Source: Hypericum androsaemum
Taxonomy: Eukaryota; Streptophyta; Magnoliopsida; Malpighiales; Hypericaceae
Length of the DNA: 64,000 nt
Reading direction: 5' to 3'
NCBI GenBank assembly: GCA_963995505.1
Contig: OZ023190.1
Coordinates: forward strand, 558,001 to 622,000
Shown: positions 10,347-21,468 of the stretch, piece after piece
How the letters are laid out: every line of letters begins with the position of its first letter
How positions within the stretch are numbered: position 1 is the stretch's first letter
Translations under genes and position numbers: made by a program
The notes under the pieces: generated by a model
The model's database searches: none
Seen by the model: the letters and a program-made list of their open reading frames with translations, nothing else
What the model was told of the DNA's origin: nothing

Positions 10347-11466
10347 GGGATAATTACTATCGGCCCCTGGTGTTTTTCATATTTGCTTTTCATTCCTGTC
10401 TTTTGACAATCGATTAAAAATTTATCCTAGTTTACAAAATTATACTTTTAAGCTCCTCGCTAACGTCAACATAATTTTTTCTTATTTTTGTAAATAACAA
10501 AAATATCCTTGCAAAAAAAAAAGAAGACATCTCTTTTACGGCTGATAAATCTTCAACCGCCGCCGAGCTCACCTGCGCCGACCTCCTCGCTTGACCGGAA
10601 ATGGCCCATTGTGGGTGTCGTGAGAACGAGGAGCTCTTCTCTCTCCTCCATCGTCCCTGGTCGTCGTCGAGCCGAAGAGGGAGCCAGTAGAAGAAGAAGA
10701 GAGGAAAGCGAAGGCGGTTGAGCTGCGAATGAAAAGAAATGGGGAAACCAGGGAAGGAGAAGCCGAAGAAGAAGAAGAGCAATAGGACGGCACCGGATAC
10801 TGTGGCTATGAAGAAGGTGAAGGGAGGAGCTCCCTCGGCTCCCAAAGACAACCCCTTCGAGTCCATCTGGTCCCGCCGCTGCTCAAGGAGTACGAGCGGA
10901 GCGGTAAGGCCTCAATTTTCGAGGACAAGCGGATCGGGGAGAACAACCCTCACGTCGCCGACCTGAACGAACGACGATGGGAATCGATCTGGGATAATAG
11001 TCGATCTGGGATACCCTTCCCAATCGATGCTGGACTGGTGGAACCTTGAGTTTGGGTTTGTGATTTTGAATTAGGGCGTCGATTCTTCCATGGGTCTCGC
11101 CGGATTCGTCCATGTGATTCCCAAACGCTCTATTGCTTCTTGCTCTTCTTGGATTTGGACTGTAGAGGTGGAGGAAAAACTTACTCTTCTTGAATTCTTC
11201 CATGGGTCTCCCCGGAGAAGGGAAATTTTTTGGTCATCCAAAAATTTTTGGTCACCGGGAAAAACGACCAGAAAAGATGACCGGTGGTTTTAGTTGACCG
11301 GAGCAAGGGTAGAAATTTATTTCCATAAAAAAAATGAAAAAAGGCCGCTGTCGTGGGCCTGAGAATATAATTTTACTAAACTAAGGAGAGTTTTAAATCG
11401 ATTGTCAAAATACACTGAGTGAGAAGCGAATATGCCAAACACTAGAGGCCTGACAGTAATTATTCT
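10347..11466. mobile_element. Pack-MULE-like transposon carrying a NOP14 gene fragment
   Basis: Roughly 110-bp terminal inverted repeats bound the element. The left begins GGGATAATTACTATCGGCCC. The right, reverse-complemented, begins AGAATAATTACTGTCAGGCC. Both continue with a GTGTTT block and TTTTGACAATCGATT. Immediately outside lie ATTAACTAA (10338-10346) and ATTAATTAA (11467-11475), a 9-bp target duplication with one mismatch, the size made by Mutator-like elements. The interior is GC-rich, unlike its surroundings, encodes no transposase, and holds the captured NOP14 start (10739-10975). Long TIRs, a 9-bp duplication and a captured gene piece together define a Pack-MULE. Which autonomous element moved it is unknown. 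Confidence 0.82.
10739..10975 (+). pseudogene. NOP14: NOP14 N-terminal fragment captured in the transposon
   Basis: The reading starts MGKPGKEKPKKKKSNRTAPD and reaches NPFESIWSRR, the hallmark N-terminus of the nucleolar protein NOP14, which is needed for small-subunit ribosomal RNA processing. It then skips the segment that normally follows. In the next frame it resumes with LLKEYERSGKASIFEDKRIG, continues ENNPHVADLNER and stops resembling the family. Internal deletion, frameshift and loss of more than 90 percent of the expected protein make this a non-functional capture. NOP14 identity rests on recognising these two conserved blocks. Confidence 0.7.
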
Positions 11467-11475
11467 ATTAATTAA

Positions 11476-11748
11476 TCATGAATGAAAACCTCAAAACTCG
11501 CGAGGAAGAAACTCGAACGAGAGAGGTAGAGAAATAATTTTGAAGGTGATGGTGTATTCACACTTGCCAAAAAAATAGTTACAAAGGAGTCCTTATATAC
11601 AAGCTAGCTAGGTACCTTCCAGGAAGTTTCCTTATTTGCTAATTTTCTCTAAAAGAAAAGTAAAGGAACAAATAATTATGACATAATTGTTGGTAGCCGC
11701 TAAATCCACCTTAGATCCCGTGCCAGCAAGGACAGAGGAACAGGTTTA
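11476..11748 (-). mobile_element. Copia LTR remnant, continuation of the element at 15231-15470
   Basis: Read on the minus strand, the sequence has an LTR-like promoter (CTTGTATATAAGG) with a following GC-richer leader. It lies directly across the Harbinger insertion from an RNase H fragment on the same strand. Removing the Harbinger and one TTA joins the two parts. One boundary is the Pack-MULE target site. Confidence 0.5.
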
Positions 11749-12132
11749 GACCATCCGCATTCGTGCCCTGCCTTAACCTAGGTCACGGAATAAACAATTA
11801 ATTTCTCTCTCATCCACATCAGCACAACCCAATTATCTCTTATTCTACCCACATCTGCAACCTGCCCCACCCTAGGTCACAGAATAAACAATTAATTTCT
11901 CTCTCATCCACATATTATCTACTTCATTTTTGTTTATATAAAAATTATATTAAATATACGTAAATATTTATTCCGTAATTAAGATAACAAGAAATTTTTT
12001 TTGGCCAAAGTAAAAAAAATTTATTTTTCTCGAAGTGGGAATACAAAATTAGAGAAAAATAATTAAAAGTACATAGAGATGTCTTAAATAATATATTACA
12101 AATACGGAAGATGCAAATTACATAATACATAA

Positions 12133-13430
12133 TTAATTAGGATTGGCAAATTTTTGCCAAATATGCTCAATCAAGTCGCTTTTGAGAGCGCTATGAGCTT
12201 CTCTATTGCGAAGGTTTTCCCTGGCAGTCATATAGGATGATAGGCTTCCGATGCGTTCAGTAGAGAACTGAAAAAGTTCTTCTTGTTCTTCATTTAGGAA
12301 TTCTGTTGGATCATAATAATGGAGATATGTATCTCGTTCATCCTCTACTATCATATTGTGCAATATGATACAAGCCATCATAATTTTCCCAATGAAATCC
12401 TTGTCCCAAAGAAGACATGGACGTCGAATGAATGCAAAACGAGCTTGTAGAACTCCAAATGCTCGCTCCACATCCTTTCTAGCAGCCTCTTGATGTTGAG
12501 CGAACAACTTGTACTTTAGGGTCGACGGAGATGTAATTGACTTGACAAATGCAGCCCATGCAGGATATATCCCATCAGTGAGATAATAAGCCATATCATT
12601 TTGGCGACCGTTGACGATGTAACTCACTTTTGGTGCTCGACCTTCCAAGACATCAGTAAAAACAGGAGATCGGTCCAGTACATTAATATCATTGCACGTA
12701 CCTGGTGTTCCAAAGAAAGCATGCCATATCCATAAGTCATAGGATGCAACTGCCTCCAAAATGATTGTTGCCTTCCCACTCCTTCCTGCATATTGTCCAG
12801 CCCATGCAGTTGGACAATTTTTCCATTCCCAGTGCATGCAGTCAATACTGCCTATCATACCCGGAAATCTACGTTGTTCCCCGACATAGAGTAGTTTTGT
12901 CAAGTCTTGTTCGTTGGGCTTTCTCAGATACTCGGGACCGAAGCAAGAGATGACATCGTTAACGAACTTCACGAGAGCTTTCCTTGTTGTAGATTCACCC
13001 ATTCTCACATATTCGTCACCGACATCAGCTGATGTCCCATAAGCTAACACTCTCATGGCTGTTGTACATTTCTGTAATGCTGAAAGACTTTGTCTACCTG
13101 CAGCATCTCGTCTTTGTTGAAAATATTCATCTGAAGCACTCACCGCCTCCACAATACGAAGAAATAGTGGTCTGCGCATGAGGAACCTACGTCAGAAGGT
13201 TTCAGGTGGATACGTTGGCCTCTCTACAAAATAGTCATTCATCAAGCGCTCCTCACCAACCTGGCGTTCCCTATTGACAAATCGCCTTGGTGGTGGAGTC
13301 GTTTGCTGATTGGCAACGAGCATATCCTCGAGTATGTGATCAATTTGTTGATTCTGGTCACAGACTCGTGCCTCCCATTCATCAAATTCAATGGTGAATG
13401 AATCACTGGAACTTGAACCAGAACTTGATC
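12133..13430 (-). pseudogene. Harbinger DDE transposase, one premature stop
   Basis: The long open part (348 residues from the Met at 13179) has the DDE_Tnp_4 pattern. D113 lies in GSIDCMHW, D202 in YLTDGIYPAW and E238 in VERAFGVLQ; GTCNDINVLDRSPVF is also present. Upstream in the same frame lies more transposase (SDSFTIEFDEWEARVCDQ through ERPTYPPETF), separated only by a TGA at 13192-13194. An Arg codon (CGA) is expected there, so a single C-to-T change explains the break. The N-terminal start is not visible and may lie in an upstream exon. The enzyme would normally cut at the terminal inverted repeats and insert at TTA/TAA. Full-length protein cannot be made from this copy without read-through. 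Confidence 0.88.
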
Positions 13431-13497
13431 TAGAATTGAGAGATATTTGAAAGGATATTTGTGTATGTTTAAGTTTGATATTAATCCAAATATATAG

Positions 13498-13770
13498 CTA
13501 CAGGACAAGTAGCATGTACTGACATTGGATACCAAAGTTGAAGCGACATAAAATAGCTACGGAACAAGTAGCATGTGGGGGGGACTGACATTGGATACCA
13601 AAGTTGAAGCGACATAAAATTTAAAATAAGCACACATTACATAAAATAAACACAAATTACATAAAATATAAAATCAGCACACATTACATAAAATAAGCAC
13701 ACATTACATAAAATAAGAACAAATTATATGAAATAAGAACAAATTACATTACATAAGAACAAATTCACAT
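13498..13770. repeat. 60-bp tandem duplication and 20-bp minisatellite inside the Harbinger
   Basis: A unit of about 60 bp (ACAAGTAGCATGT through GAAGCGACATAAAAT) occurs twice at 13498-13619. Next comes a run of about seven degenerate units of the form ATAAGCACACATTACATAAA up to about 13765. Both lie between the two transposon genes. Confidence 0.75.
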
Positions 13771-13799
13771 TCCAAACAAAACAGACATTAAGTAGCGCT

Positions 13800-14838
13800 T
13801 CATCGCTTCATCTTCTGGGGATAAGTGCTCTTTCGCAAGCAAAGTATTCAACATCACTTGATTCATCTCCATAGTCTTCATTTGAGCCTTTTTTTGTACT
13901 CGCTCTGTTTTATTTGGCTCTTTTTATTGCTCGAACTCTATTCTCTTCTTCATTAATTCAATTTCATTATCTCGGGTGATTCTTAAAGTACGAATTTCTA
14001 AAGTAACGTCATCACCTGCCTTACCTTTTCTTTTTCTTTTTTTGGCAGCCTCTCTACCCATAGGACGAGGAATTGATGATGATCCGCTGACTGGAGTTTC
14101 TGGGTTGGAGGGGACTGAATATTCACCATCTTCAGTGGTCCTTGATCTTTTTGAGCTTCCACCACTTTCTACATGATCCTCTTCATTCTCTGGAGTTTAA
14201 TTTGTTGAATCATGATCTAGTTGTAGTTGCCACTTGGGATGTTTACACATAACTTCATTGAATACAGCCAAGTCACTAAACTTGTTGTTGTTGCTCTTCC
14301 CTGCATAAATTGTTTGTGCTTCGGTCTCAACATCAGCCATGCTCATTCCGCTCCTTTTCCGACTATATGCTTCCCTGTATGCACCAATCCACTTTTGTGC
14401 ACTTGCATTAAGTCGTTTGTAACGACCTTTCATAGATTCCACGTTTCTTTCGTGCATCTGTTCCGGATTTTCTATTTGAGCTTGATGGTACAAAGCACTC
14501 ACTCGTGCCCAGAGCGAGGTACCCTTCTGATTTTTTCCTCTCTCCCTATCTTCGCTAACGTAGATGAAAGATGAAATTAGGACAGTGTCTTCCTTAATAC
14601 TCCAAATAGTTGACGACCCTTTTTCAGGTTTTTTGTTGCCGGCCACATCGTGAGCCAAATTTTGTGGAATATTTGGTGGGCTACGGTGTTCATATATCGG
14701 AATTCGGGAAAGATTTGGTGATAACTGGGAGTAAAAAAAAGATTCAGAGTTCGGATTGTCTTCGGAAGTTGGAAAAGATGAAGGATTATAAGATCCAAAT
14801 GGTTGAAAATTTAGAAAATTAGGATCATTTGGATCCAT
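13800..14838 (-). pseudogene. Harbinger ORF1, Myb/SANT-like DNA-binding protein, broken
   Basis: The start at 14838 (MDPNDPNFLNFQPFGSYNPS) is followed by a Myb/SANT-like region (WSIKEDTVLISSFIYVSED, then WARVSALYHQ and MKGRYKRLNASAQKWIGAYR). Database relatives of this ORF are often mislabelled as glutathione S-transferase T3-like. A TAA at 14197-14199 ends the first 213 codons. The same frame then continues through PENEEDHVESGGSSKRSR and a basic KKRKRKGK stretch to a second TAA (after EFEQ), and on to MKR. There an 8-bp tandem duplication of ATGAAGCG shifts the frame. ORF1 proteins normally help the transposase bind the ends and enter the nucleus. Two stops and one duplication show that it is dead. 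Confidence 0.85.
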
Positions 14839-15230
14839 AATAGAAATAATATAACAAGAAAATATGTGTGTAAAAGTAGAGAGAATTTGAGATTGTGTGT
14901 AAAAATATGTTAGTGTTGGACTCTATTTATAGAGATTTGAAAAATACAAATTTTTATATAAATTATAATTATTTCTTATCACAGATAATTCAAAAAAAAT
15001 TTAACCACATAAATAATATCCAAAAAATTATTATACGAATAATATTGTACCAAGTATAACTAACTAGATAGAAAAGTAAAAAAAAATATAAAGGGACGAG
15101 GGCGAGGGGGGCGAGTTTCGCCCCCACTAATAAAGAGGGCACCGCCCTTTTTGTTTAATCTTTTTTTTTTTAATTTTTTTTTCCACGTGGCCCGGGGCGG
15201 GGCGCCTAAAAGGCGCGGATGCGCCTGGTC

Positions 15231-15470
15231 TTAGTCATTATATATGTCGTCTGTTGATGTGAGTCAACATGGAATAACCTGATCAAACCATTCTGCACAT
15301 TCTCCCTAGGTTGACGGCAATTAATTTCGATGTGCTTTGTACGCCCGTGAAAGATTGGATTTTCAGCAATGTATATTGACGACTTGTTATCACAAAACAA
15401 TGAGATTGTACCTTGGATAGGAATCTGCAGATCATTCAGCACATAAGCAATCCATTGAACTTTGCAGCTG
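15231..15470 (-). pseudogene. Copia RNase H fragment interrupted by the Harbinger
   Basis: Minus-strand reading VQWIAYVLNDLQIPIQ, then ISLFCDNKSSIYIAENPIFH and GRTKHIEI, is the C-terminal RNase H region of a Ty1/copia polyprotein. It ends at the Harbinger TTA target and resumes as the LTR part at 11476-11748. The rest of the element is missing, cut near 15470. Confidence 0.8.
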
Positions 15471-15809
15471 AGGGACGTGAAAGGTTTTCTGATTCAATTG
15501 AGTATTGCAGCAATTGGTGTTTACATATATACACAATATTAAGTGTGTTCTAGAATACAAATTGAAGTTGATGTACAGCAATTAGTAAATTGTATATTGA
15601 TGAAGTAAGGTCATTGATCATTACATAACTTGTCAAATTCGACGTTTATGAAGTAAAAAAGCCTTTGTCGTTAATCAAACCTGGGCACTATGAATTTGTC
15701 CGCGACGTGATATTAATTAATTATATAACAGAAAACAGATTTAGGGCTATAGGTGACAGACATCTCATCTCATCTCATCTCAGCCGCAACATAACCAACC
15801 AGCCAAGAG
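15471..15809. other. Short AT-rich spacer with an ATCTC microsatellite
   Basis: CATCTCATCTCATCTCATCTC lies near 15762-15782. No gene is seen. Confidence 0.5.
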
Positions 15810-15858
15810 CGAGTTACAAGAAACCAAGTCCCTCGTGGGACTTTCATCAAACACCTTA
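15810..15858 (-). pseudogene. PPR scrap behind the first TNL
   Basis: The minus strand encodes GKVFDESPTRDLVSCNSL, matching the PPR gene at about 1440-1505. It begins some 25 bases after the TNL stop codon, the same TNL-tail-to-PPR junction as at 5908-5918. Confidence 0.7.
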
Positions 15859-15880
15859 CCTGCATCATACATACATTCAT

Positions 15881-18800
15881 TCATGGTTCGTTGTTTGCTG
15901 TTGATGTCTCTCTGCGATTTGGTTTTTTCTTTCTTTTATGGGTGGAAGGCTCTTCCTCTTCATCATCTCCACCCTTCCTCTTCTCTGATTTCTTTACAGG
16001 GCTTGACCTACCATCCTGAATCACAACAGAAAACCAATTGGTTTCCAAGTTGCTGCCAATTGGAGTAACCCCGCACTTCACAATTGCCACATCCACGAGA
16101 TCCAAGCATCCCGTTTCGTCGTTATAATCGCTTACCGCAGCAGAAAATCGAAACATGGCTTCTTTGAAATAGAATACAGAGGGACTGATGAATCCATCAC
16201 ACCATAAAATCGTGTGCTCTCTATCGGATAGCGATCGGAAGGTGAATAGGCATCTGGAGTGTAGATTTTCTCCAGACTTGGATAGCCACTTGCAGGTAAC
16301 CGTGAGCTGCCTCGGACCTGAAGTTAGGTGGTTGGGAACAGCCACAACTGCACAGAAGATAAACCCAAGGGGATGGAGGAGGAGTCTTCTCCTGCAGCTG
16401 GTATTGACCTGTAATGAGGATCCTATCCCGGAGGAGTACCTCACCAATTCTGGCACTTCATTTCCCGGGATGCAAACATCAGCTTTAACTGATCTTCCTG
16501 AAGATAATGGATTCATATTTGTACGCCCCTCACCGTACATCTTCTCCACCAGAGGCACCTGTATGATAAAAGATTGTCAATGCAAGTTTGTGTGTCTGCA
16601 TTTGAGCACACCTAGGGTTAGAGAGAGATGAATGTACCAAAACGAATTGGACTCTGAGCCAGAAGTCCCTCCAGATATTGTTCCTTGCATCTTGCTCCAA
16701 ATCAAAGTTGTTAAGAAACATCAACTGCAAGTGTAATCGTGAACTGAGTCTATGATCAACTCGTGGTAATGAAATGTGGGCATATTTTTGCAGAGATATG
16801 CAGTTAGTTGCATCTAGGTAATGCAGGCTCGGTGGAAGCTCGGGTATAACACTGAGACGCTTGCAATTTTCCAAGTCAATTTTCCAGAGATGGGTGAGAT
16901 ACTTGATGTCTTCTGGCAAGCTCTTCAAATAGCAATCTTTCAAGAGCAGTCGCTGGAGCGACACCAAACCTTTCAAAGAAGGAAGTGCATCGCCCTTGTA
17001 CCCATGACAGAACAATTCGATCAGTGAACTAAGGCGAGTCATAGATGGCAAGAAGCTGTGCAATGGACTCCCATCCATGCCCAGAGAGACTACATCATCG
17101 AAATTTGCCGGATGAGACAACAGTTTCGCACATCTGCTAATATTAAGTTGTTTAAGATGTTTCAGTTCACAGATGTTGTTTGGTAGACTCTCAAGCTCTA
17201 CACAGCCCAACAGCGATAAGCATTGAAGTTTAGACGGTGCCTGGACTGATAGAGGCAATTCTTTTATCTTCATCATAGCCAGACACAACTCAATAAGATT
17301 TGGAGGAAGTTGTGGAAGATTTCTGATTTTTGAGCAGTTGTAGAGTGAGAGTGTCTCTAGCTTTGTCAACTGTGAGCATTCTGGAATACCAGTAAGACTT
17401 GTGTCATTGTCCAAATATATATACTTGAGTTCCACCAGGTGCTGTATTGAATCTGGAAGTCCTCTTAAGTTGAAACAAGCTGACACCTGCAGTTTCTCCA
17501 ACTTCAATGCGTTTCTGAAGGCAGGAAGTGTGGTCAAGTTCGAGGAGCCAGAAAGGTCGACGTATTTCAAGCTCGGCAGCTGCAACAATTAGAAAGTACC
17601 ATGAAGCAGCCAGCACATCCGTTTACAAAAATGAATCAAAAGAGTGATCGCAGAAGGAACCTTGTCACGTTGGGAAGTGTGTGCTAAGTATTGTATTTTT
17701 AAGCTATGAGCAACATAATTGCACTGCCTCACTAACTTGGATGCGAAAGATTTCAGTTTATGGTTGCAGATATGGAAAGGGAAGCATAGAATTGGTAATT
17801 CAACAAACATTCACCACACACTTGCATTACCTCAACTTCATCAATCCAAAGTTGTCTAAGGTGGCTGCCAACCATGCGAAGTTCAACAAGATTGTCAGGA
17901 TTAAAGCGTGACGGCAGAGATGGCGAAGGGTAGTGATCCCATTGCAAGTACCGCAATCCATCGGGAAGATACTTGAGTTCCTCCGGAAGGGAAATTATGT
18001 TGTTATTTCTAGCAAAAGCATGGTGAAAACGCAAGATTCTTAGCCTTGGCATCTTCTTGAAGACTTTGGGCCTCAATTTGATACTTGCAACCGTGGACAG
18101 GTCCACTGATATGACTTCTATGTTCCTTGTCCCTTCTACCTTCTAACCATGGACATGAAAGTTAAGTGATTATGACTATAAAGAAGTAGCTACATGCATA
18201 AGTTGCAGCGAAGTGACAACAACAGACTGGCAGCTTCTTGTTGCTCGCTAGTGAGCAATTACATGAGATGGTGAGTATTAAAACAGCATAGATATTTGGT
18301 CTAAACTCAGTATTGGCTCGTGTTAGATAGAACCTTTAAGAACTTGAGCTGGTATAGAAAATTTTCCGAAGCAAGAAATTCTTAGTTACCTGAGTTTTTG
18401 TCAAAACATCTGCAACTTCCTCGTTCCTCCTCCACAACCTTCTAGGTCTACCAGTCTCTTTGATACCTTCATGAGAAGCTATATGTTGGCCAATTTTTTT
18501 TATCAAGTCATGCATCCGTATTTCGTGTTGGTTTGAGATGGTTATCAGAGCCTTATCAACAAGACGAGTAATTCCCCTTAGAGCATAAAATCCACAACCA
18601 TCCAGTATACTTTCAATACGATGTCTATTCCAGCCTTCCATGACACAGGCAATATCAAGGAATATGCTCTTCTCTGTATCTTCTAGTCCATCAAAGCTAG
18701 TCCTCAAAATCTTCACGATCTGTAAATCCGGGATATTGCTTAGTTTTCCAAGCTCGCTCTTCCAAATGGCTATATCTTTGTCAAAAAGATTGCGAGCCAG

Positions 18801-20158
18801 GACTACGAGAGCTAATGGCAAGCCTTGTGTGTATTTGACAGCTTGTTTCAGCAGGTCCATCTGATCTGGTGTAGGTCGTCTTTGCTTAAACATATGAAGC
18901 TTAATGAGTTGAAGAGATTCATCCTCATTCAGTTCTTTGACTTCATATACTTGGTCACATACATTCTTGAGGACTTGCTGGTCTCTGCAAGTTGTAATCA
19001 CCTTACTTCCTGGGCGAAAGAAGTTAGAATCCCCTATCAATTCTTGTAATTGACCTAAGTCACTAACATCATCGAGTACGACGAGAACCCTTTTTCTTCT
19101 TAGCTTCCGCTGGATGTCACCACGGAAGATGATAGGAGGGCCTTGGTCTTGAACATCATGCTGTTCGAGAAGCTGGGAGAGCAAAGAGCTACGCAGACGA
19201 TTTAACTCGTGCCTTTCTGCAAACTCTCTAACATTCTCGATAAAGCATGCCCCATCAAAATTTTTGGAGATACGGTGAAATATCTTTCCAGCAAGTGTGG
19301 TTTTTCCTAAACCAGGCAATCCCCATAATCCTAGACGTCTCACCTCTGGCGACGACAAGATTGATTCAACTTTGTCCACACGCTCAATTCCAATAAATGG
19401 CTGGCACAAATCATCTGAAGACATTTGATCGAGAACAGACTGTACACGGTTGACGATCTTTTCTACAATTTTTTCCTCCGATCTAATAAATCAAACAAGT
19501 GTAGCTGTTAGTCAAAAGGAACAGAGACAGATTGTATGAGTTACACTGACAGTAGAGGAGAAGCAAGTGAAGAACCTTGAGAGAATTATATGCGGTCGAT
19601 GGAGTTGAACAAGTCAAAAGCACGTGCCTAGATTTCTAGTGAAGCATATCTATTGAAGCGAAGAGGAATTGTGAGGAAGAAGAATTACATTTGGTCCGAA
19701 GCCCAGCCGGAGAGATCGGCGGTTTGCTTCAAAGCTCGCCGCCAACCCTTCACCTTATCCACGTACCGAGCATCCTGGATAAGCCTCCCAAACCCATCAC
19801 CGAAAGCGCCCGTCTGCTTTCGGACATGAGTTGGCTGCAACCCTTGCAAAAACACGGGCAGCACAGTCTGGCCGCGGGCAGCCTTGCACTCCATGATCGT
19901 TACCAGTTCATCCAGACACCACCTCGAGTCGGCGTAGTTTGGAGAGAAGACCACCACGGATGCTTGAGACTCGGAGATCTTGGTGGAGAGCGTGGGTGAG
20001 ATCTCCTCCCCACCCGTGAGCCCCTTGTCCGTAAACGCATCGATACCGTTCCGCTCCAGGGCTGCCCGGAGGTGGCTGGTGAAGTTCCCTCGGGTGTCTT
20101 TCCCTCGGAAGCTAATGAAAACGTCGTGCTTTATCCGTGGAACAGTATCAGAAGCCAT
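15881..20158 (-). CDS. TIR-NBS-LRR immune receptor (TNL1), five exons, apparently intact
   Basis: Predicted exons are 19689-20158, 18390-19482, 17831-18142, 16638-17579 and 15881-16558. All junctions keep frame, giving about 1164 residues. The start MASDTVPRIK is preceded in frame by TAA. The TIR (residues about 10-155) has HDVFISFRGKDTR and a catalytic-type Glu at about 84 in SRWCLDELV. NB-ARC motifs are the P-loop GLPGLGKTT (about 211-219), kinase 2 VLVVLDDV (289-296), GSKVITTCRD, GLPLA (377-381), and MHD (480-482). LRRs fill exons 3-4. Exon 5 encodes a C-JID-like post-LRR domain (CIPGNEVPELVRY to VKCGVTPIG), then a charged tail (KKSEKRKGGDDEEEEPSTHK) that may act in nuclear targeting. TNLs detect pathogen effectors and signal through TIR NADase activity and EDS1. 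The exon 4 donor (TTTTG then gtacat) is the least certain junction. Confidence 0.88.
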
Positions 20159-20379
20159 TGATTATATTTCTGAAGCCACCCACAAGATGCTGTAAGTCGT
20201 TAATTTAGCGATCAGACAGGGAATTTCCAAAGACTCGGTCGCCTGCTGATTAATATTTAATTATACAATTACGCCGCGTTCTTGCATCATCCAAGAATTG
20301 GTAAACTAGTAATACTATATTGTGAGGTCCTGTGTAAGGTAGACTTTTGTTAAACTATATTGTAATTAAGCAAATTCTG

Positions 20380-20556
20380 AGTGAAGGCGAGGCTGAGCGG
20401 CAAGAGGCGAAGCTGCTCCGGAGCTGGCTGAGCGGAAAGAGGTGAGGCTGCTCCGGAGCTGAGTGAGATGAGGGCTAGGCTGAGTGGCAAGACTGAGCGA
20501 GGTGAAGGCGAGACTGAGCAAAGCTGGGTGGAGACGAGGCTGAGCGGAGCAGGGTG
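20380..20556. repeat. GC-rich GCTGAGCGG minisatellite
   Basis: A unit of about 42 bp (CTGAGCGG(C/A)AAGAGG, then GCTGCTCCGGAGCTG) occurs twice at 20386-20469 and decays to shorter GAGGCTGAGCGG-like units. The copia element at 20557 is inserted in it, and similar GC-rich sequence resumes at 26688. Confidence 0.65.
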
Positions 20557-21468
20557 TGTTGATTGTCGGAGGTGGTGTACTTGATTAGGATCTTGTAAAG
20601 TCGAGGCAAGAGTTAGACTCTTTTTTCGTAAGACGAGATTGCCCCGTATTCAGTGTTTACGGGCTGCGGCAATCGTCCCCAAGATACAACGACTAGGCTG
20701 CTTCCGAGTTCGTAGCACAACGATTCTCGAAGCTTCGGGCGAACCTTGGATATTCGGAACTTTCTTGAGAGAGAGGGAGAGAAGAATAACTATTACTAAT
20801 GAATGCTTATGCAATGAGTTGTGGGGTGAGATGCAAATGAGGGAGAAGGCCTATTTATAGGCAAGGATGGCTGGAATCCGAATGGCTGCCAGGCACTTCC
20901 AAGGGGGCGCGTCCGTTCGGCCAGCAGGCTGGCTGGCTGCGCTTGTGGCTCTTCGGTGGCATTCTAGATCCTTCCAGGTGTGCCCAGATCGGGTTGTGAC
21001 TGTTCGGAGGGACAGGCCAACGCTCGCACTCCTTCGCGAGGGATCTCGCAACCCTTCGGCTGTCTGGATGTTCCACGTGCGAAGTGCCAAATGAGCCACA
21101 AAGCGCCCATTGCGACCTGCGTCCAATACGCTATGCGTACACGTACGTGCGCGTGCGCATGCTCGTGCGTGAGTGTGTGCGCGTGCGCATGCTCGTGCGC
21201 GAGTGCGTGAGCGAGCGCGTGCTTATGCGCGAGCGCGTACGCGTGCTCGTGCTAGTGCTCGTGCTCGTGCTTTGCACCATCCTCGCAGGCAGCCCCGGTC
21301 AGCTCTTCAGGTGGAACATTTAATGTTACACCAGATTGGAACTTCTCCTTATAAATAGGAAAAATTCTCTTGCGATTTTCGATGTGGTAATCCCATCCTC
21401 AGCTTGGGCTTTCCAACTTGGGCCTTTCAGCTTTGGCCAAATGCATTAAATAAGAACTTATTCCAACA
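20557..21468 (-). repeat. 3' LTR of the copia element, expanded
   Basis: 912 bp against 763 bp for its partner. The extra length lies mainly in 21060-21280, where GTGCGCGTGCGCATGCTCGTG-type units form a long alternating purine-pyrimidine tract. A TATA-like CCTATAAATAGGCC (minus strand) lies near 20849-20864. Confidence 0.88.

Larger units (their letters stand above)
11749..15230 (-). mobile_element. PIF/Harbinger transposon, complete but decayed
   Basis: The ends are short imperfect inverted repeats: GACCATCCGCATTCGTGCC at 11749, and GACCAGGCGCATCCGCGCC reverse-complemented from 15230. They are flanked by TTA on both sides (11746-11748 and 15231-15233), the 3-bp duplication typical of PIF/Harbinger. 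Both genes of the superfamily are present on the minus strand: a DDE transposase (12133-13430) and a Myb/SANT-like ORF1 protein (13800-14838). Each carries stops. Subterminal sequence at 11777-11820 is repeated at 11867-11911. The element sits inside a copia remnant, so it is younger than that copia. Confidence 0.87.

Noticed and set aside
10432..10866. 144-codon minus-strand frame in the Pack-MULE
   Set aside because: It is antisense to the NOP14 fragment and low in complexity. Nothing supports translation.
13617..13770. CRISPR-like regular repeats
   Set aside because: Degenerate 20-bp AT-rich units without spacers in a plant transposon; a minisatellite.
20851..21358. Several Arg/Cys/Ala-rich frames in the copia LTR
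   Set aside because: They are products of the alternating GTGCGC tract and LTR sequence, in many frames at once.
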